A program made the position numbers and the translations under genes. Positions 20,984 to 29,671 of a DNA stretch of 64,000 nucleotides are shown piece by piece; within the stretch, counting starts at the first letter, position 1, and each line of letters starts with the position of its first letter. The DNA is from Halomonas salipaludis (GTDB lineage Bacteria > Pseudomonadota > Gammaproteobacteria > Pseudomonadales > Halomonadaceae). The stretch is taken from NCBI RefSeq assembly GCF_002286975.1, contig NZ_NSKB01000004.1, positions 372,001 to 436,000 on the forward strand. Direction: 5' to 3'. The notes under the pieces are model-generated. The model ran no database searches and was not told the origin of the DNA. It worked only from the letters and a program-made list of their open reading frames with translations.

Positions 20984-23578
20984 ATGCGCCCGCCAGAATA
21001 TCCCGAAGACGAAGCGCTGCGGCTCGCTGCCCTGCACTCACTTGCGCTGCTCGACACCCCGGCAGACGAAGGGTTCGACAGCCTCACCGACCTGGCACGC
21101 GACCTGTTCAATGTGCCGTTCGCGCTGGTTTCGCTGGTCGATGAGCGGCGCCAGTGGTTCAAGTCGTGCACCGGGCTTGGCAGCCAGGAAACACCCCGCG
21201 ACATCTCGTTCTGCGGCCATGCGGTAGCGGCCAACGCGCCACTGATCGTCGAAGACACCTTCGAGCATCCCGATTTCGCCGATAACCCGCTGGTCACCGG
21301 CGCCCCTTTCATTCGTTTCTATGCCGGCTTTCCGCTACGCCCCATCGACGGCCATGCAGTGGGTACCCTGTGCCTGATCGACACCCGGCCACGCGGCCTG
21401 GACATCACCCAGCAGCGCCGCCTGGCTCGCCTCGCATCCCAGGCCGAGGAGCTGCTGCGGCTACATGTCCTGCGCCAGCAGGAGCACGAGGAGCGGCGCC
21501 GCAGCCAGAAGCTCTCGGGGCTGCTGAGCTCGATCCTGCAGGGCAGTCGCGACCCCATCTATGCCCGCGACAGCGATGGACGCTATCTGATCGCCAACCA
21601 GGCCTGTTACCAGCTGCTGGGCATCACCGCCGACGACTACCTCTCACTGGTGGAGTCGATGACTCCCGAGCAGCGCGGCGATTTCGAGATTGCCGACTAC
21701 CTGCCAACGGCAGTGGTGGAAACCCTGCGCAGTGCCGATGCCAGGGTGCTGGCAGAGAACGCCAACCAGCGGGTCGTCCTGCCACCGATCAATGGCCGCC
21801 GCTTCAGGATCACCAAGTCACCGCTACACGATGATCAGGGTCAACCCAGCGGGGTGGTCAGCGTCGCCCACGACATTACCGAGCCCCACCGTCAGGCCGC
21901 GCTGCTCAAGATCCTCCATCAGGGTATTACCGACTACCAAGCGCTGATCTCCGGCGATCGTCTGTGGACCTTTCTGATAGAGGCGCTGCGTGAGCTGACC
22001 GACAGCGATTACGCGCTGATCGGCGAAGTACTGCCGAAGCATCAAGCACCGGCGCTGAAGATCCATACCATCGCCAACCTGTCGCAGCGCGACGAATCGC
22101 GGCTCCCGATAGAAGAGCTACGCTCCGGCGACATGCTGCTGACCAACCCCGACAGCTTGCTCGGTCGCGTCTTCGCCCACGGCGAGACCGTGCTCGCCAA
22201 CGATCTGCCCCAGCAACCGCATCGCGGTGACTTCCCTCCCGGCCACCCGCCGCTATACAGATATCTCGGCGTGCCGATTCTCGAAGATGACAAGGTAATC
22301 GGCATGTACGCGATTGCCAACGGACGCAACGATTACGACCAGCGCACCATGGAGTGGCTGCAGCCCTTTACTGCCACCTGCTCGCTGCTGATCAACCTCT
22401 ACCGCCATACCCGGGAACTCTCCGAGGCCCGTGATCAGGCCGAGCAAGCCAACCGCGCCAAGAGCGACTTCCTGTCGTCGATGAGCCATGAGCTGCGCAC
22501 CCCGTTGAATGCCATCATCGGCTTCGCCCAGCTGCTCGCCAACGGCCGCAAATCGCCGCTCAACGAGCGTCAGCTGCGCCAGGTCCAGCAGATCCAGAAG
22601 AGTGGCAGCCACTTGCTCAGCCTGATCAACGAGGTCCTCGATCTGGCCAAGATCGAGGCTGGCCATCTGCACCTGTCGCTGGAAGAGATCCTGCTCGACG
22701 ACGTTATCCAGGATGCCACCGAGACGCTCGACGCCTCCGCCGAGGCCGCCGGCATCACCCTAGGCAAGACCGCTTCCGGCAGCACCGCTGCGGTGCATGC
22801 CGACTACACTCGCGTCAAACAGGTGCTGCTCAACCTGCTGTCCAATGCTATCAAGTACAACCATCCGGGCGGCTGGGTCCATGTGCACAGTGAGCCGCGC
22901 GGCGAGTGCATCCGCGTGGTGGTCAGCGATACCGGGTTCGGCGTGGCTCCCGAGCGTCAGAACGAACTGTTCGAGCCCTTCAACCGCCTCGAAGCAGAGG
23001 ATTCCGTCATCGAGGGTACCGGTATCGGCCTGGCCTTGACCAAGGAGCTGGTCGAACGCATGGCAGGCACACTAGGCGTCGATAGCGAGCTTGGGCAGGG
23101 CAGCCGCTTCTGGTTCGAGCTGCCGGTCAGCCGCGCGTATCAGGCCAGCGGCGCTCCCCGGGATGCCGCCCCCGCCATCCCTCCCGACCGGCCCCGCCGA
23201 CGGATTCTGCATATCGAGGACAACCCGGCCAGCCAGCGGCTGATGGCGGATGTCTTCCACGATCAGCCCGATCTCGAACTGGTTACCGCGGCGTCTGCCG
23301 AGATCGGCCTCGAGATGACGCGCAGCCGGCCTCCCGCGCTGATCCTGATGGACATCGACCTGCCGGGCATGAACGGCCTCGAGGCCTATCGGCTGCTGCA
23401 GTGCCATGCCTCGACCCGCGGTATCCCGGCAGTGGCGGTCTCGGCCAACGACCAGGCATCGGACATGCGCCGCGCCCTGCGCGCCGGGTTCGCCGCCTAT
23501 TTGACCAAGCCCCTCGATCTCGAGCAGCTCAGCGCTGAAATCGCACGCCAGCTCGCCGCCGGAAAGCACCAGGAATAG
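20984..23578 (+). CDS. GAF-PAS-GAF hybrid sensor histidine kinase/response regulator
   Basis: 864-aa hybrid kinase. Order: N-terminal GAF of the phytochrome-like ALHSLALLDTP type (about 10-150), PAS (about 180-300), second GAF (about 305-470), HisKA with phospho-acceptor His about 502 in SSMSHELRTPLNAIIGF, HATPase with GTGIGLAL, and a receiver domain (about 740-860) with Asp about 790 in LILMDIDLPG. No membrane segment, so it senses a cytoplasmic signal. The ATG at 20984 has ACAGGAGAG upstream. The EAL gene 7 bases downstream is the likely output partner. Confidence 0.92.
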   Translation: MRPPEYPEDEALRLAALHSLALLDTPADEGFDSLTDLARDLFNVPFALVSLVDERRQWFKSCTGLGSQETPRDISFCGHAVAANAPLIVEDTFEHPDFADNPLVTGAPFIRFYAGFPLRPIDGHAVGTLCLIDTRPRGLDITQQRRLARLASQAEELLRLHVLRQQEHEERRRSQKLSGLLSSILQGSRDPIYARDSDGRYLIANQACYQLLGITADDYLSLVESMTPEQRGDFEIADYLPTAVVETLRSADARVLAENANQRVVLPPINGRRFRITKSPLHDDQGQPSGVVSVAHDITEPHRQAALLKILHQGITDYQALISGDRLWTFLIEALRELTDSDYALIGEVLPKHQAPALKIHTIANLSQRDESRLPIEELRSGDMLLTNPDSLLGRVFAHGETVLANDLPQQPHRGDFPPGHPPLYRYLGVPILEDDKVIGMYAIANGRNDYDQRTMEWLQPFTATCSLLINLYRHTRELSEARDQAEQANRAKSDFLSSMSHELRTPLNAIIGFAQLLANGRKSPLNERQLRQVQQIQKSGSHLLSLINEVLDLAKIEAGHLHLSLEEILLDDVIQDATETLDASAEAAGITLGKTASGSTAAVHADYTRVKQVLLNLLSNAIKYNHPGGWVHVHSEPRGECIRVVVSDTGFGVAPERQNELFEPFNRLEAEDSVIEGTGIGLALTKELVERMAGTLGVDSELGQGSRFWFELPVSRAYQASGAPRDAAPAIPPDRPRRRILHIEDNPASQRLMADVFHDQPDLELVTAASAEIGLEMTRSRPPALILMDIDLPGMNGLEAYRLLQCHASTRGIPAVAVSANDQASDMRRALRAGFAAYLTKPLDLEQLSAEIARQLAAGKHQE

Positions 23579-23585
23579 CCGAATC

Positions 23586-25340
23586 GTGAACGTAGAAAGC
23601 AAGCGCCTGCTGGTCGTCGACGACAACCCCATCAACGTCGAAATGCTGCTCGACCTGCTCGACGACCACGGCTTCGACAACCTCGAGGGAATCAGCGACC
23701 CACGCCAGGTACTGGCCAGCTGCGAGACCTGCAAGCCCGACCTGATCCTGCTCGATATCCGCATGCCCTACCTCAATGGCCATACGCTGATCGAGCAGCT
23801 ACACCAGACCTATGGTGATCACGCCCCAGCGATAATCGTGCTGACCGCCCAGGTCGACCACGAAACACGCTACCGTGCGCTGAACCTCGGCGCGCGCGAC
23901 TTCCTGACCAAGCCCTTCCAGCATGACGAGGTACTGCAGCGGATTCGCAACATTCTCTCCGTGCAACACCGCTATGAAGTGCGCGACAAGCAGGCCGAAG
24001 CCCTCGAACGCCTGGTCGCCAAGCGCACCCAGGCCATCGAGCTGCAGTCGCGCACCGACCCCATCACCCAGCTGCCCAACCGCCGCGGCCTGCTGCAGGT
24101 ACTGCGCGATAGCGCCATTGCCCACCACTCGGTGGGGCTGCTGTTCATCAGCCTCGACGGGCTCGACGACATCATTCGCCTGCACGGCTACGCCAAGTCG
24201 GAGGCCTTCCTGCGCCAAGTGGGACGACGCCTGAAGGCCCTACTCGCCAGTCACCAGCACATCGGCCTGTGGGGTGGCAGCGAACTGTTGGTCATCGACC
24301 AGGCCCCATCCTCGGAAGCCGCGTTGAATGGCCTGGCCAGGCGCCTGCTGGCACTGCTCGATGCCGACCTTCCCCTCGACGAACTGCTGTTGAGGGTGGT
24401 GGCGCGTATCGGCATCAGCTACTCCCCTCAGCGAATCACCGACCCCGAGCGTCTGGTGCACATGGCCGCACTGGCACTGCCCAATTCACCCGGCCCGCGG
24501 GTACGCTGCCACAGTCCGGCGCTGGAGAGCTCCCAGCTGCAGCGCCTGCGCCTGCAGCAAGCGCTAAAAGGCGCCGCGCAGCGCGGCGAGCTGCAGCTGG
24601 TCTATCAACCCAAGATCGACCTCGCCAGCGGCCGAACGGTCGGCGTCGAGGCGCTGCTGCGCTGGCAGCACCCCGAGCTGGGCCCAATCTCCCCGGCAGA
24701 ATTCATTCCGCTGGCCGAGGCCAGCGGCGACATCCTCGCCATCGGCGACTGGGTGATCGACGAGGCCATGCGCCAGGCCGTGGCCTGGCAGCGCCTGCCC
24801 GGCGCCGAGGATGACTTCGAGATCGCCGTCAACATTGCCGCACGACAGCTTGGCCGACGCGACTTTGCCGAACGCCTGCTGTCCCGCTTCGAGCGATTGG
24901 AGCTGCCCACCCGCCGGCTCAGCCTGGAAGTTACCGAGTCCGGCCTGATGCTCGACGTCGGCCTGGCCAGACGCCTGCTCATTCGGCTGGCCAGCGCCGG
25001 CGTCAAGGTCGCCATCGACGACTTCGGCACCGGCTATTCATCACTCGCCTACCTCAAGACACTGCCGGTGGCTATGCTCAAGATCGATCGCGCCTTCGTC
25101 AATGATCTGGAGAGCAGTGCCGAGGACCGCAACCTGGCGGCCACCGTTATCGCCATGGCCCACGGCTTCAACTGCAAGGTAGTGGCAGAGGGTGTCGAAA
25201 GCGGCGAGCAGGCCGCGATGCTCGCCAGGATGGGCTGCGAGGTCGCACAGGGGTATTATTTCTCGAAGCCACTGCCCGCCGAGGAATTCGCTCACTGGTA
25301 TTGTGGTCAACAAGATAACCAAGCGTTGCTGCAACGTTGA
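23586..25340 (+). CDS. REC-degenerate GGDEF-EAL protein, probable c-di-GMP phosphodiesterase
   Basis: 584 aa starting at GTG. The receiver domain (1-120) has acceptor Asp about 57 in LILLDIRMPYLNG. The diguanylate-cyclase-like domain (about 150-310) has GGSEL in place of GGDEF and is probably inactive as a cyclase. The EAL domain (about 325-570) keeps VEALLRW, the DDFGTGYSSLAYL metal-binding motif and VAEGVES, and should be catalytic. Placed 7 bases after the hybrid kinase, it likely receives phosphate from that kinase or another and lowers c-di-GMP. Confidence 0.92.
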   Translation: MNVESKRLLVVDDNPINVEMLLDLLDDHGFDNLEGISDPRQVLASCETCKPDLILLDIRMPYLNGHTLIEQLHQTYGDHAPAIIVLTAQVDHETRYRALNLGARDFLTKPFQHDEVLQRIRNILSVQHRYEVRDKQAEALERLVAKRTQAIELQSRTDPITQLPNRRGLLQVLRDSAIAHHSVGLLFISLDGLDDIIRLHGYAKSEAFLRQVGRRLKALLASHQHIGLWGGSELLVIDQAPSSEAALNGLARRLLALLDADLPLDELLLRVVARIGISYSPQRITDPERLVHMAALALPNSPGPRVRCHSPALESSQLQRLRLQQALKGAAQRGELQLVYQPKIDLASGRTVGVEALLRWQHPELGPISPAEFIPLAEASGDILAIGDWVIDEAMRQAVAWQRLPGAEDDFEIAVNIAARQLGRRDFAERLLSRFERLELPTRRLSLEVTESGLMLDVGLARRLLIRLASAGVKVAIDDFGTGYSSLAYLKTLPVAMLKIDRAFVNDLESSAEDRNLAATVIAMAHGFNCKVVAEGVESGEQAAMLARMGCEVAQGYYFSKPLPAEEFAHWYCGQQDNQALLQR

Positions 25341-25395
25341 CTAGGCTGCGTTGCCCGCAGCCAGCGCTTGGCTGAGCATCATTGGCCAATCAGCG

Positions 25396-26004
25396 ATGGA
25401 TACCGGTATGCAAGCTCTCGGGCCCAGAATAAAGCAACTACGACTCGAGGCCGGCCTGAACAAGGCCGCGCTGGCGAGACTGGTCGGCGTGTCCGATGTC
25501 ACCATCTCTTACTGGGAGTCGGGTGCCATCAAGCAGATCGGCCATGAGCGTCTGGTCGCCTTGGCCAACGCCTTCGGCTGCCCGCTGGACGAACTGCTCA
25601 GCGAACGCGCACCCGAAACGGCACAGATATTCACACTCACGGCCACCCCACCAGCCCCATGGGAGCCACATCCACGCCAACACGTCAGCCTTCCGGCCAG
25701 CATGCTCGACGACGCACACCTGAGTGCGGAGTGCTATCTGGTCACGCCCGGCGTTGGCGAGAAGATCGACTTCCTGGAGGTTGGCGACCTGGCCGCCATC
25801 GCCCCGCTGGCGACGTTTCAGCGTCCGGGCCTGTATCTTATCGAGCATCAACAGCGGCTAATGATACGCCAGTTGCAACAGGGCCCCACCGGTGAGCTGC
25901 TGATGCTGCGCAGCGGCCAGTCCTTGGGTGAGGCAGCCACTGCCGATGCCAGCCTGCGCCTGTATGGCAAGGTTCAGGCGCGCTGGCGGCTAGGCGAAGC
26001 CTAA
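25396..26004 (+). CDS. XRE-family transcriptional regulator with C-terminal sensor-like domain
   Basis: About 202 aa. N-terminal helix-turn-helix (GPRIKQLRLEAGLNKAALARLVGVSDVTISYWESG, about 5-60), then a C-terminal half resembling the LexA/S24 or cupin-like sensor portion of repressors but without an evident Ser-Lys dyad. Start choice is uncertain: ATG 25396, ATG 25408 or an upstream TTG. No phage gene is adjacent. A chromosomal regulator is the safest call. Confidence 0.75.
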   Translation: MDTGMQALGPRIKQLRLEAGLNKAALARLVGVSDVTISYWESGAIKQIGHERLVALANAFGCPLDELLSERAPETAQIFTLTATPPAPWEPHPRQHVSLPASMLDDAHLSAECYLVTPGVGEKIDFLEVGDLAAIAPLATFQRPGLYLIEHQQRLMIRQLQQGPTGELLMLRSGQSLGEAATADASLRLYGKVQARWRLGEA

Positions 26005-26037
26005 TCCAGAGCGCCGGAACAACGCGCTAACCGGCGA

Positions 26038-26619
26038 TTAACTACCGTCGATATAGCGAATGCTGCGCTGATCGCCCAGTTCGACCTGCGAGCGATAGCG
26101 CACCTCATTACCCAGGCCGTGATTGGCTTCTTGGACTAACTCCCCCGTGAGATGCTCGCCGCGCTCACCGATGCGCTCGCGCACCGCCAAGGGCTGCACA
26201 TTGGCTGGCGGCATGGTGACCTCGATCAGATACAAGCCGTCGGGAAGACCACTACCAGGGCCAAACGGGCCGGCCTCGAAGTCACCCTCAGCGTCGACAT
26301 TGACATTGGAGCGCCAGCGCACACGGCTCGATTCGCGCTCCACCACGACCTGAAGCTGAGCCCTCTCGGGAAGATTGGTGGTACCACTGACCTGCATCTG
26401 GCGGCGATTGTCGAGACGCGCATCGGTCTCGATCACCACCGTGATCGCCTCCACCTGGGGGGCTTCCTCGCGCTCCTCCGCCTCGCTGGGGACCTCCACG
26501 CTTTGCTGCTCGTCGGCGGCAGGCTCGCCGTTCTCGGTATCGCCATCACTGCCACACCCCAGCAGTGCGAGCGCCATCACTACCACTCCAGTTACCTGAA
26601 CTGCCCGCTGCAGCGTCAT
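26038..26619 (-). CDS. hypothetical acidic lipoprotein
   Basis: 193-aa predicted lipoprotein: MTLQRAVQVTGVVVMALALLGC is a type II signal with lipobox LLGC. A Glu-rich stretch follows (about 25-55), then a beta-rich domain (about 60-165) containing ITVVIETDARLDNRRQMQVSG and GLPDGLYLIEVTMPP, which looks like an Ig-like or bacterial adhesion-type fold. Function unknown. It converges with the XRE gene. The ATG at 26619 is preferred because the earlier in-frame ATG would put a charged stretch before the signal. Confidence 0.75.
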   Translation of the reverse strand: MTLQRAVQVTGVVVMALALLGCGSDGDTENGEPAADEQQSVEVPSEAEEREEAPQVEAITVVIETDARLDNRRQMQVSGTTNLPERAQLQVVVERESSRVRWRSNVNVDAEGDFEAGPFGPGSGLPDGLYLIEVTMPPANVQPLAVRERIGERGEHLTGELVQEANHGLGNEVRYRSQVELGDQRSIRYIDGS

Positions 26620-26750
26620 GCGTATCCTCCCACTGTGCATCCTGTACAAACCCTACCACCTGTAGACCGTGGGGCACATCGCCTACGACTGATATCGATG
26701 ACTTGGATGGCCAGGGATGGACGGGGTTCAGCGCAACTCATGCCGTGAAC

Positions 26751-26776
26751 AAAAAAAGCCCCCGGGGCAGGGGGCT
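26751..26776 (-). terminator. intrinsic terminator of the candidate sRNA
   Basis: On the minus strand AGCCCCC, a six-base loop, then GGGGGCT followed by seven T residues. The only minus-strand transcript it could end comes from 26780-27290, where no minus-strand protein gene exists, so it implies an RNA gene. Confidence 0.85.
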
Positions 26777-26887
26777 AGCAATGGACTTATCTGTCGAGAT
26801 GCAAGCGGGAGCTTACATCGTGGCATGAACGGCCCCAGACGGGGAGAGTGAGCCGCTCGCGCCACAAGGTGTGACCCATGTGTCACG
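26751..26887 (-). ncRNA. candidate small RNA, about 137 nt, with promoter and intrinsic terminator
   Basis: A 640-bp region without a credible protein gene carries, on the minus strand, a good sigma-70 promoter followed 7 bases later by a highly structured segment that ends in a textbook intrinsic terminator. Internal hairpins include GTGAC...GTCAC near the 5' end, a 9-bp stem with UCCC loop, and a stem GAGCGGC/GCCGTTC that encloses a pyrimidine-rich CUCUCCCC. C-rich loops and a U7 tail are typical of Hfq-binding trans-acting RNAs. I do not recognise the family; the start is estimated from the promoter. Confidence 0.6.
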
Positions 26888-26893
26888 CAATTA

Positions 26894-26922
26894 AATCTAT
26901 ACCATACATGTACGACTATCAA
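26894..26922 (-). promoter_or_regulatory. sigma-70 promoter of the candidate sRNA
   Basis: -35 TTGATA (26922-26917) and -10 TAGATT (26899-26894) are separated by exactly 17 bp on the minus strand. The first transcribed base would be near 26887. The spacer and the -35 lie inside an imperfect inverted repeat. Confidence 0.6.
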
Positions 26923-26939
26923 TACTATGTACATGGTAT
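26899..26939. repeat. inverted repeat overlapping the sRNA promoter
   Basis: ATACCAT at 26899-26905 is repeated inverted as ATGGTAT at 26933-26939, with GTAC-containing inner segments on both sides. It overlaps the -35 and spacer and could be an operator. The regulator is unknown. Confidence 0.45.
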
Positions 26940-27290
26940 TTTTGCCATGCTGGCGTTTCTAGCTCTCTTCCCACTTAGTCGACCACTATCTCGAGGACTG
27001 CCACGCCATCGCCGGGCGTCCTGCTCGCTGGCATACGTGGAGGGGGGGGTTTACCAGCAGCATGCAGATGGAAGTGCAGGGGGAGTGAGCTATCACGACA
27101 TCTCGATTACAAGCACAACCTCATGATGTAAAAGGATAAAGCGAAATATTGTTGCCTATTGCCGCGAACTCCCAGGTTGAGCCCGCGATGCTGGTCATCT
27201 ATAGTCGCTAACACCAAAAGGAAGCCTAAGACAGTAGAATGAATCGGCTACGCACCGGTCAAAGGGCAGTAAGACTCAGGGGAGGGCGCC

Positions 27291-27974
27291 ATGACGGCAC
27301 TCGTAGGCATCGGGCTTTATAGCCCAAAACAGGCGGAGAGGCTCATCGGAGTCGATGCGGACAAAATCCGCCGCTGGCTGCTGCGCGATACCTCACCTGC
27401 CGGCCCTCTCTGGCACCCTGAGCCCGAAGCGTTGGGTGCCGAGGACACCCTCAGCTTCAAGGATCTCCTCGAGGTGCGCGCTGTAGAGCAATTCCGGAAG
27501 CATGGTGTGTCAATGCAGACGATTCGTACAGCACTGGCAAACCTCAGTGAATTGATGCAGCGTGACTATCCCCTGATCCATCCCCAACTAGTGACGGATG
27601 GTCGTGCCGTGATCCTCAAGGCCCTGAAGGACAATGGCGATACATCCATGACTGACCTGGCCAAGTTTCAGGACGTCATAACCGACGTGATCGCGCCATC
27701 CATCAAGGATCGCATCACCTTCGATGCAAGCAACAACCCTATTCAGTGGAATCCCGATCCTGACGACGACAGTATCGTGGTCAACCCGAAGCTCGCCTTC
27801 GGCAAGCCGGTCATCCTCCCTAGCCACATGTCGACACATGCCATCTATAGCGCCTTTCAGGCGGAAGGTGGTGATGCCGAGGCCGTCGCAAGGAACTTCG
27901 AGATCTCACTGGATGAGGTGAATCGTGCCGTGAACTTTGAAAAAAGGATAGCGGCAGGTGCATTTCTTCATTGA
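27291..27974 (+). CDS. DUF433-type antitoxin-like protein
   Basis: 227 aa. The N-terminal half resembles a MerR-like helix-turn-helix (YSPKQAERLIGVDADKIRRWL). The C-terminal part (about 165-227) is a DUF433 helix-turn-helix: LAFGKPVILPSHMSTHAIYSAFQAEGGDAEAVARNFEISLDEVNRAVNFE. DUF433 proteins are the antitoxin-side partners of DUF5615/PIN-like toxins, and such a gene overlaps its 3' end by 17 bases. AGGGGAGGG precedes the ATG. Confidence 0.82.
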   Translation: MTALVGIGLYSPKQAERLIGVDADKIRRWLLRDTSPAGPLWHPEPEALGAEDTLSFKDLLEVRAVEQFRKHGVSMQTIRTALANLSELMQRDYPLIHPQLVTDGRAVILKALKDNGDTSMTDLAKFQDVITDVIAPSIKDRITFDASNNPIQWNPDPDDDSIVVNPKLAFGKPVILPSHMSTHAIYSAFQAEGGDAEAVARNFEISLDEVNRAVNFEKRIAAGAFLH

Positions 27975-28380
27975 TGAAAATCTTAGCCACCGCATTGCCA
28001 ACGCCCTTCACCACCTCGCTCAGCTATGCACTGAAAATCACACCGTGGTTCATGCGCGAGAGTTCAATGGCCGCCTAGGCGTTCCTGACCAAGAGTGGCT
28101 GGAGCGACTGCAAGCCGAAGGCAACTGGGTCATTATCTCCAAAGATCGGTTCAAAAAAGGCGACCCTGAGCGACTGGCTTTCGAGCACGCCGGCATCACG
28201 ATCATCAATCTCGGCAAAGACTGGCACAAGAAGAGTGCCTGGGATACCGCGGTTCAGCTGATCAAGTGGTGGCCCACCATCTCGTGGGAAGTGCTCAAGC
28301 TCAACCACCCAATGCGCTATGACCTGCCCTGGGGCGTAACACCCAAACTCAAGGGAAAGACGCTGCCGCAGAAGAAGTAA
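27958..28380 (+). CDS. PIN-like (DUF5615/VapC45-type) toxin candidate
   Basis: 140 aa starting at GTG inside the antitoxin gene. The N-terminus MHFFIDENLSHRIANALHHL matches the FxxDENLP-type opening of PIN-like nucleases. WVIISKDRFKKGDPERLAFEHAGITIINL supplies further acidic and core residues of the fold. Predicted RNase activity is inferred from the family. The overlapping gene pair is a type II-style toxin-antitoxin module at the left shoulder of the mobile element. Confidence 0.8.
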   Translation: MHFFIDENLSHRIANALHHLAQLCTENHTVVHAREFNGRLGVPDQEWLERLQAEGNWVIISKDRFKKGDPERLAFEHAGITIINLGKDWHKKSAWDTAVQLIKWWPTISWEVLKLNHPMRYDLPWGVTPKLKGKTLPQKK

Positions 28381-28568
28381 AGCTCCCACCATCTATGGCA
28401 GATGCTTACGCTGTGTAACGCATGAATACTTATTGGCGGCCGGCAGACAACCGTGTCCTGCAGGCACCATATTCGAGATGATCAATATGCGGCCACATCA
28501 TCGCAGAATTTCCCCAACATCGCCCGAAATCTCAGGCCCCAAATATCTGTAGGCTGTTTCACGCACCC

Positions 28569-29561
28569 TCAGGGAATTCTTAGTTCACGTGCGTCGTATA
28601 ATTCCTTGTAACCTTCATCCAATTCTTCTAGCTTGTCCTTAGCGGCTGTAGAGTTAATTGGTTTACCGTATTTCTCTAACAGCCACATCCTGACCATCTT
28701 TATTCTTTCATCGTGACTTGGAACCAAATAACAGAGTGGAAGTTTGTCGCACATCTCGAAGAGGAATTTTTCAGCACACACCGAGTCCGCTTGAGGCTTC
28801 AGCTGTTCAATTTCAGAAAGTTTTCTGTAAAGCAATGAAACCGTCCTAAAGCTCGCATCATGATTGGTATATTCAAGACCTTCAAGAAGGCTGATTTTCT
28901 CATTGATACTATTAAGAAGCTCTCCCCACAACTCACCATGAAAAATACCTAGACCAGATAACTGACCGACAGTATGGGATATCACACGCTTTTCTCGCTC
29001 AATCTCACCAGTTTCTTTATTTTCCCCTTCATTTATCAAAACAAGTTCAATGACGACGTTGCCAGCCCCCTGCTTAGCCAATTGCTCAAGTTTTCTCATA
29101 ACACTAGGTGGAACAGATTTTTTTATATCATTGTAGTATCTCTGCACATCTTCGATATTTTCCTTCTTTTGCTTCAGTTCACGAAGATCCTTATCCCTTC
29201 CATAAAATGAGTGATTAATATAGTTAATACGCTCAAGAAATTCCTTCTCATTATTATATCGGCGAACAGACTTCCTAATCTCCCCTTCACTCTCAAACTT
29301 TAATATACAGCTGCTACCTAGAAGAGATTTCTTTCCATTAGACAATTCTACAACGTATCCATGCCGATGATCTTGCCCACACAGACGACCACTTTCTTTA
29401 AAACAGCAGCACTTAAGGGGGACGATATCATTAGGAAAATGATAGTCACCAACCAACGATGAGAAATTTTTCTGATCAACTCCAAGATCGTCAGACACAC
29501 CATCAAGGCGCAATATCTCGTCACGATCCTGGAACGTGTTAATTGAAAACGACTTCGACAT
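28569..29561 (-). CDS. hypothetical protein with Cys-rich N-terminal motif, AT-rich cargo
   Basis: 330 aa, not recognised. The N-terminal third has a likely zinc-binding cluster: LKCCCFKESGRLCGQ, then DHRHGYVVEL and LLGSSC. The middle (about 95-150) is charged and probably helical or coiled coil; the rest has no obvious catalytic motif or membrane segment. GC content by eye is near 40 percent, far below the core genes, which indicates recent transfer. It is the last gene of the minus-strand run beginning at the repressor, although a 110-bp gap separates it from its upstream neighbour. Confidence 0.8.
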   Translation of the reverse strand: MSKSFSINTFQDRDEILRLDGVSDDLGVDQKNFSSLVGDYHFPNDIVPLKCCCFKESGRLCGQDHRHGYVVELSNGKKSLLGSSCILKFESEGEIRKSVRRYNNEKEFLERINYINHSFYGRDKDLRELKQKKENIEDVQRYYNDIKKSVPPSVMRKLEQLAKQGAGNVVIELVLINEGENKETGEIEREKRVISHTVGQLSGLGIFHGELWGELLNSINEKISLLEGLEYTNHDASFRTVSLLYRKLSEIEQLKPQADSVCAEKFLFEMCDKLPLCYLVPSHDERIKMVRMWLLEKYGKPINSTAAKDKLEELDEGYKELYDARELRIP

Positions 29562-29671
29562 GTTATCCCCTTACGTCGTACCCAATTTTTCTGCCTTTAG
29601 CCTACGACTATCACCACAGTCTGAGTCAGCATGCCCCTCCTATCCCCCCTGAATACTTTTTACAAATGTCC

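Noticed and set aside
26728-26934. 68-codon open frame on the minus strand within the candidate sRNA
   Set aside because: It runs through the promoter, the stems and the terminator; the RNA features explain the region better.
26878-27126. Open frame of 82 codons on the plus strand across the sRNA promoter region
   Set aside because: No ribosome-binding site and no sensible composition, and it runs through a G8 run at 27042-27049; it overlaps a stronger RNA-gene signal on the other strand.
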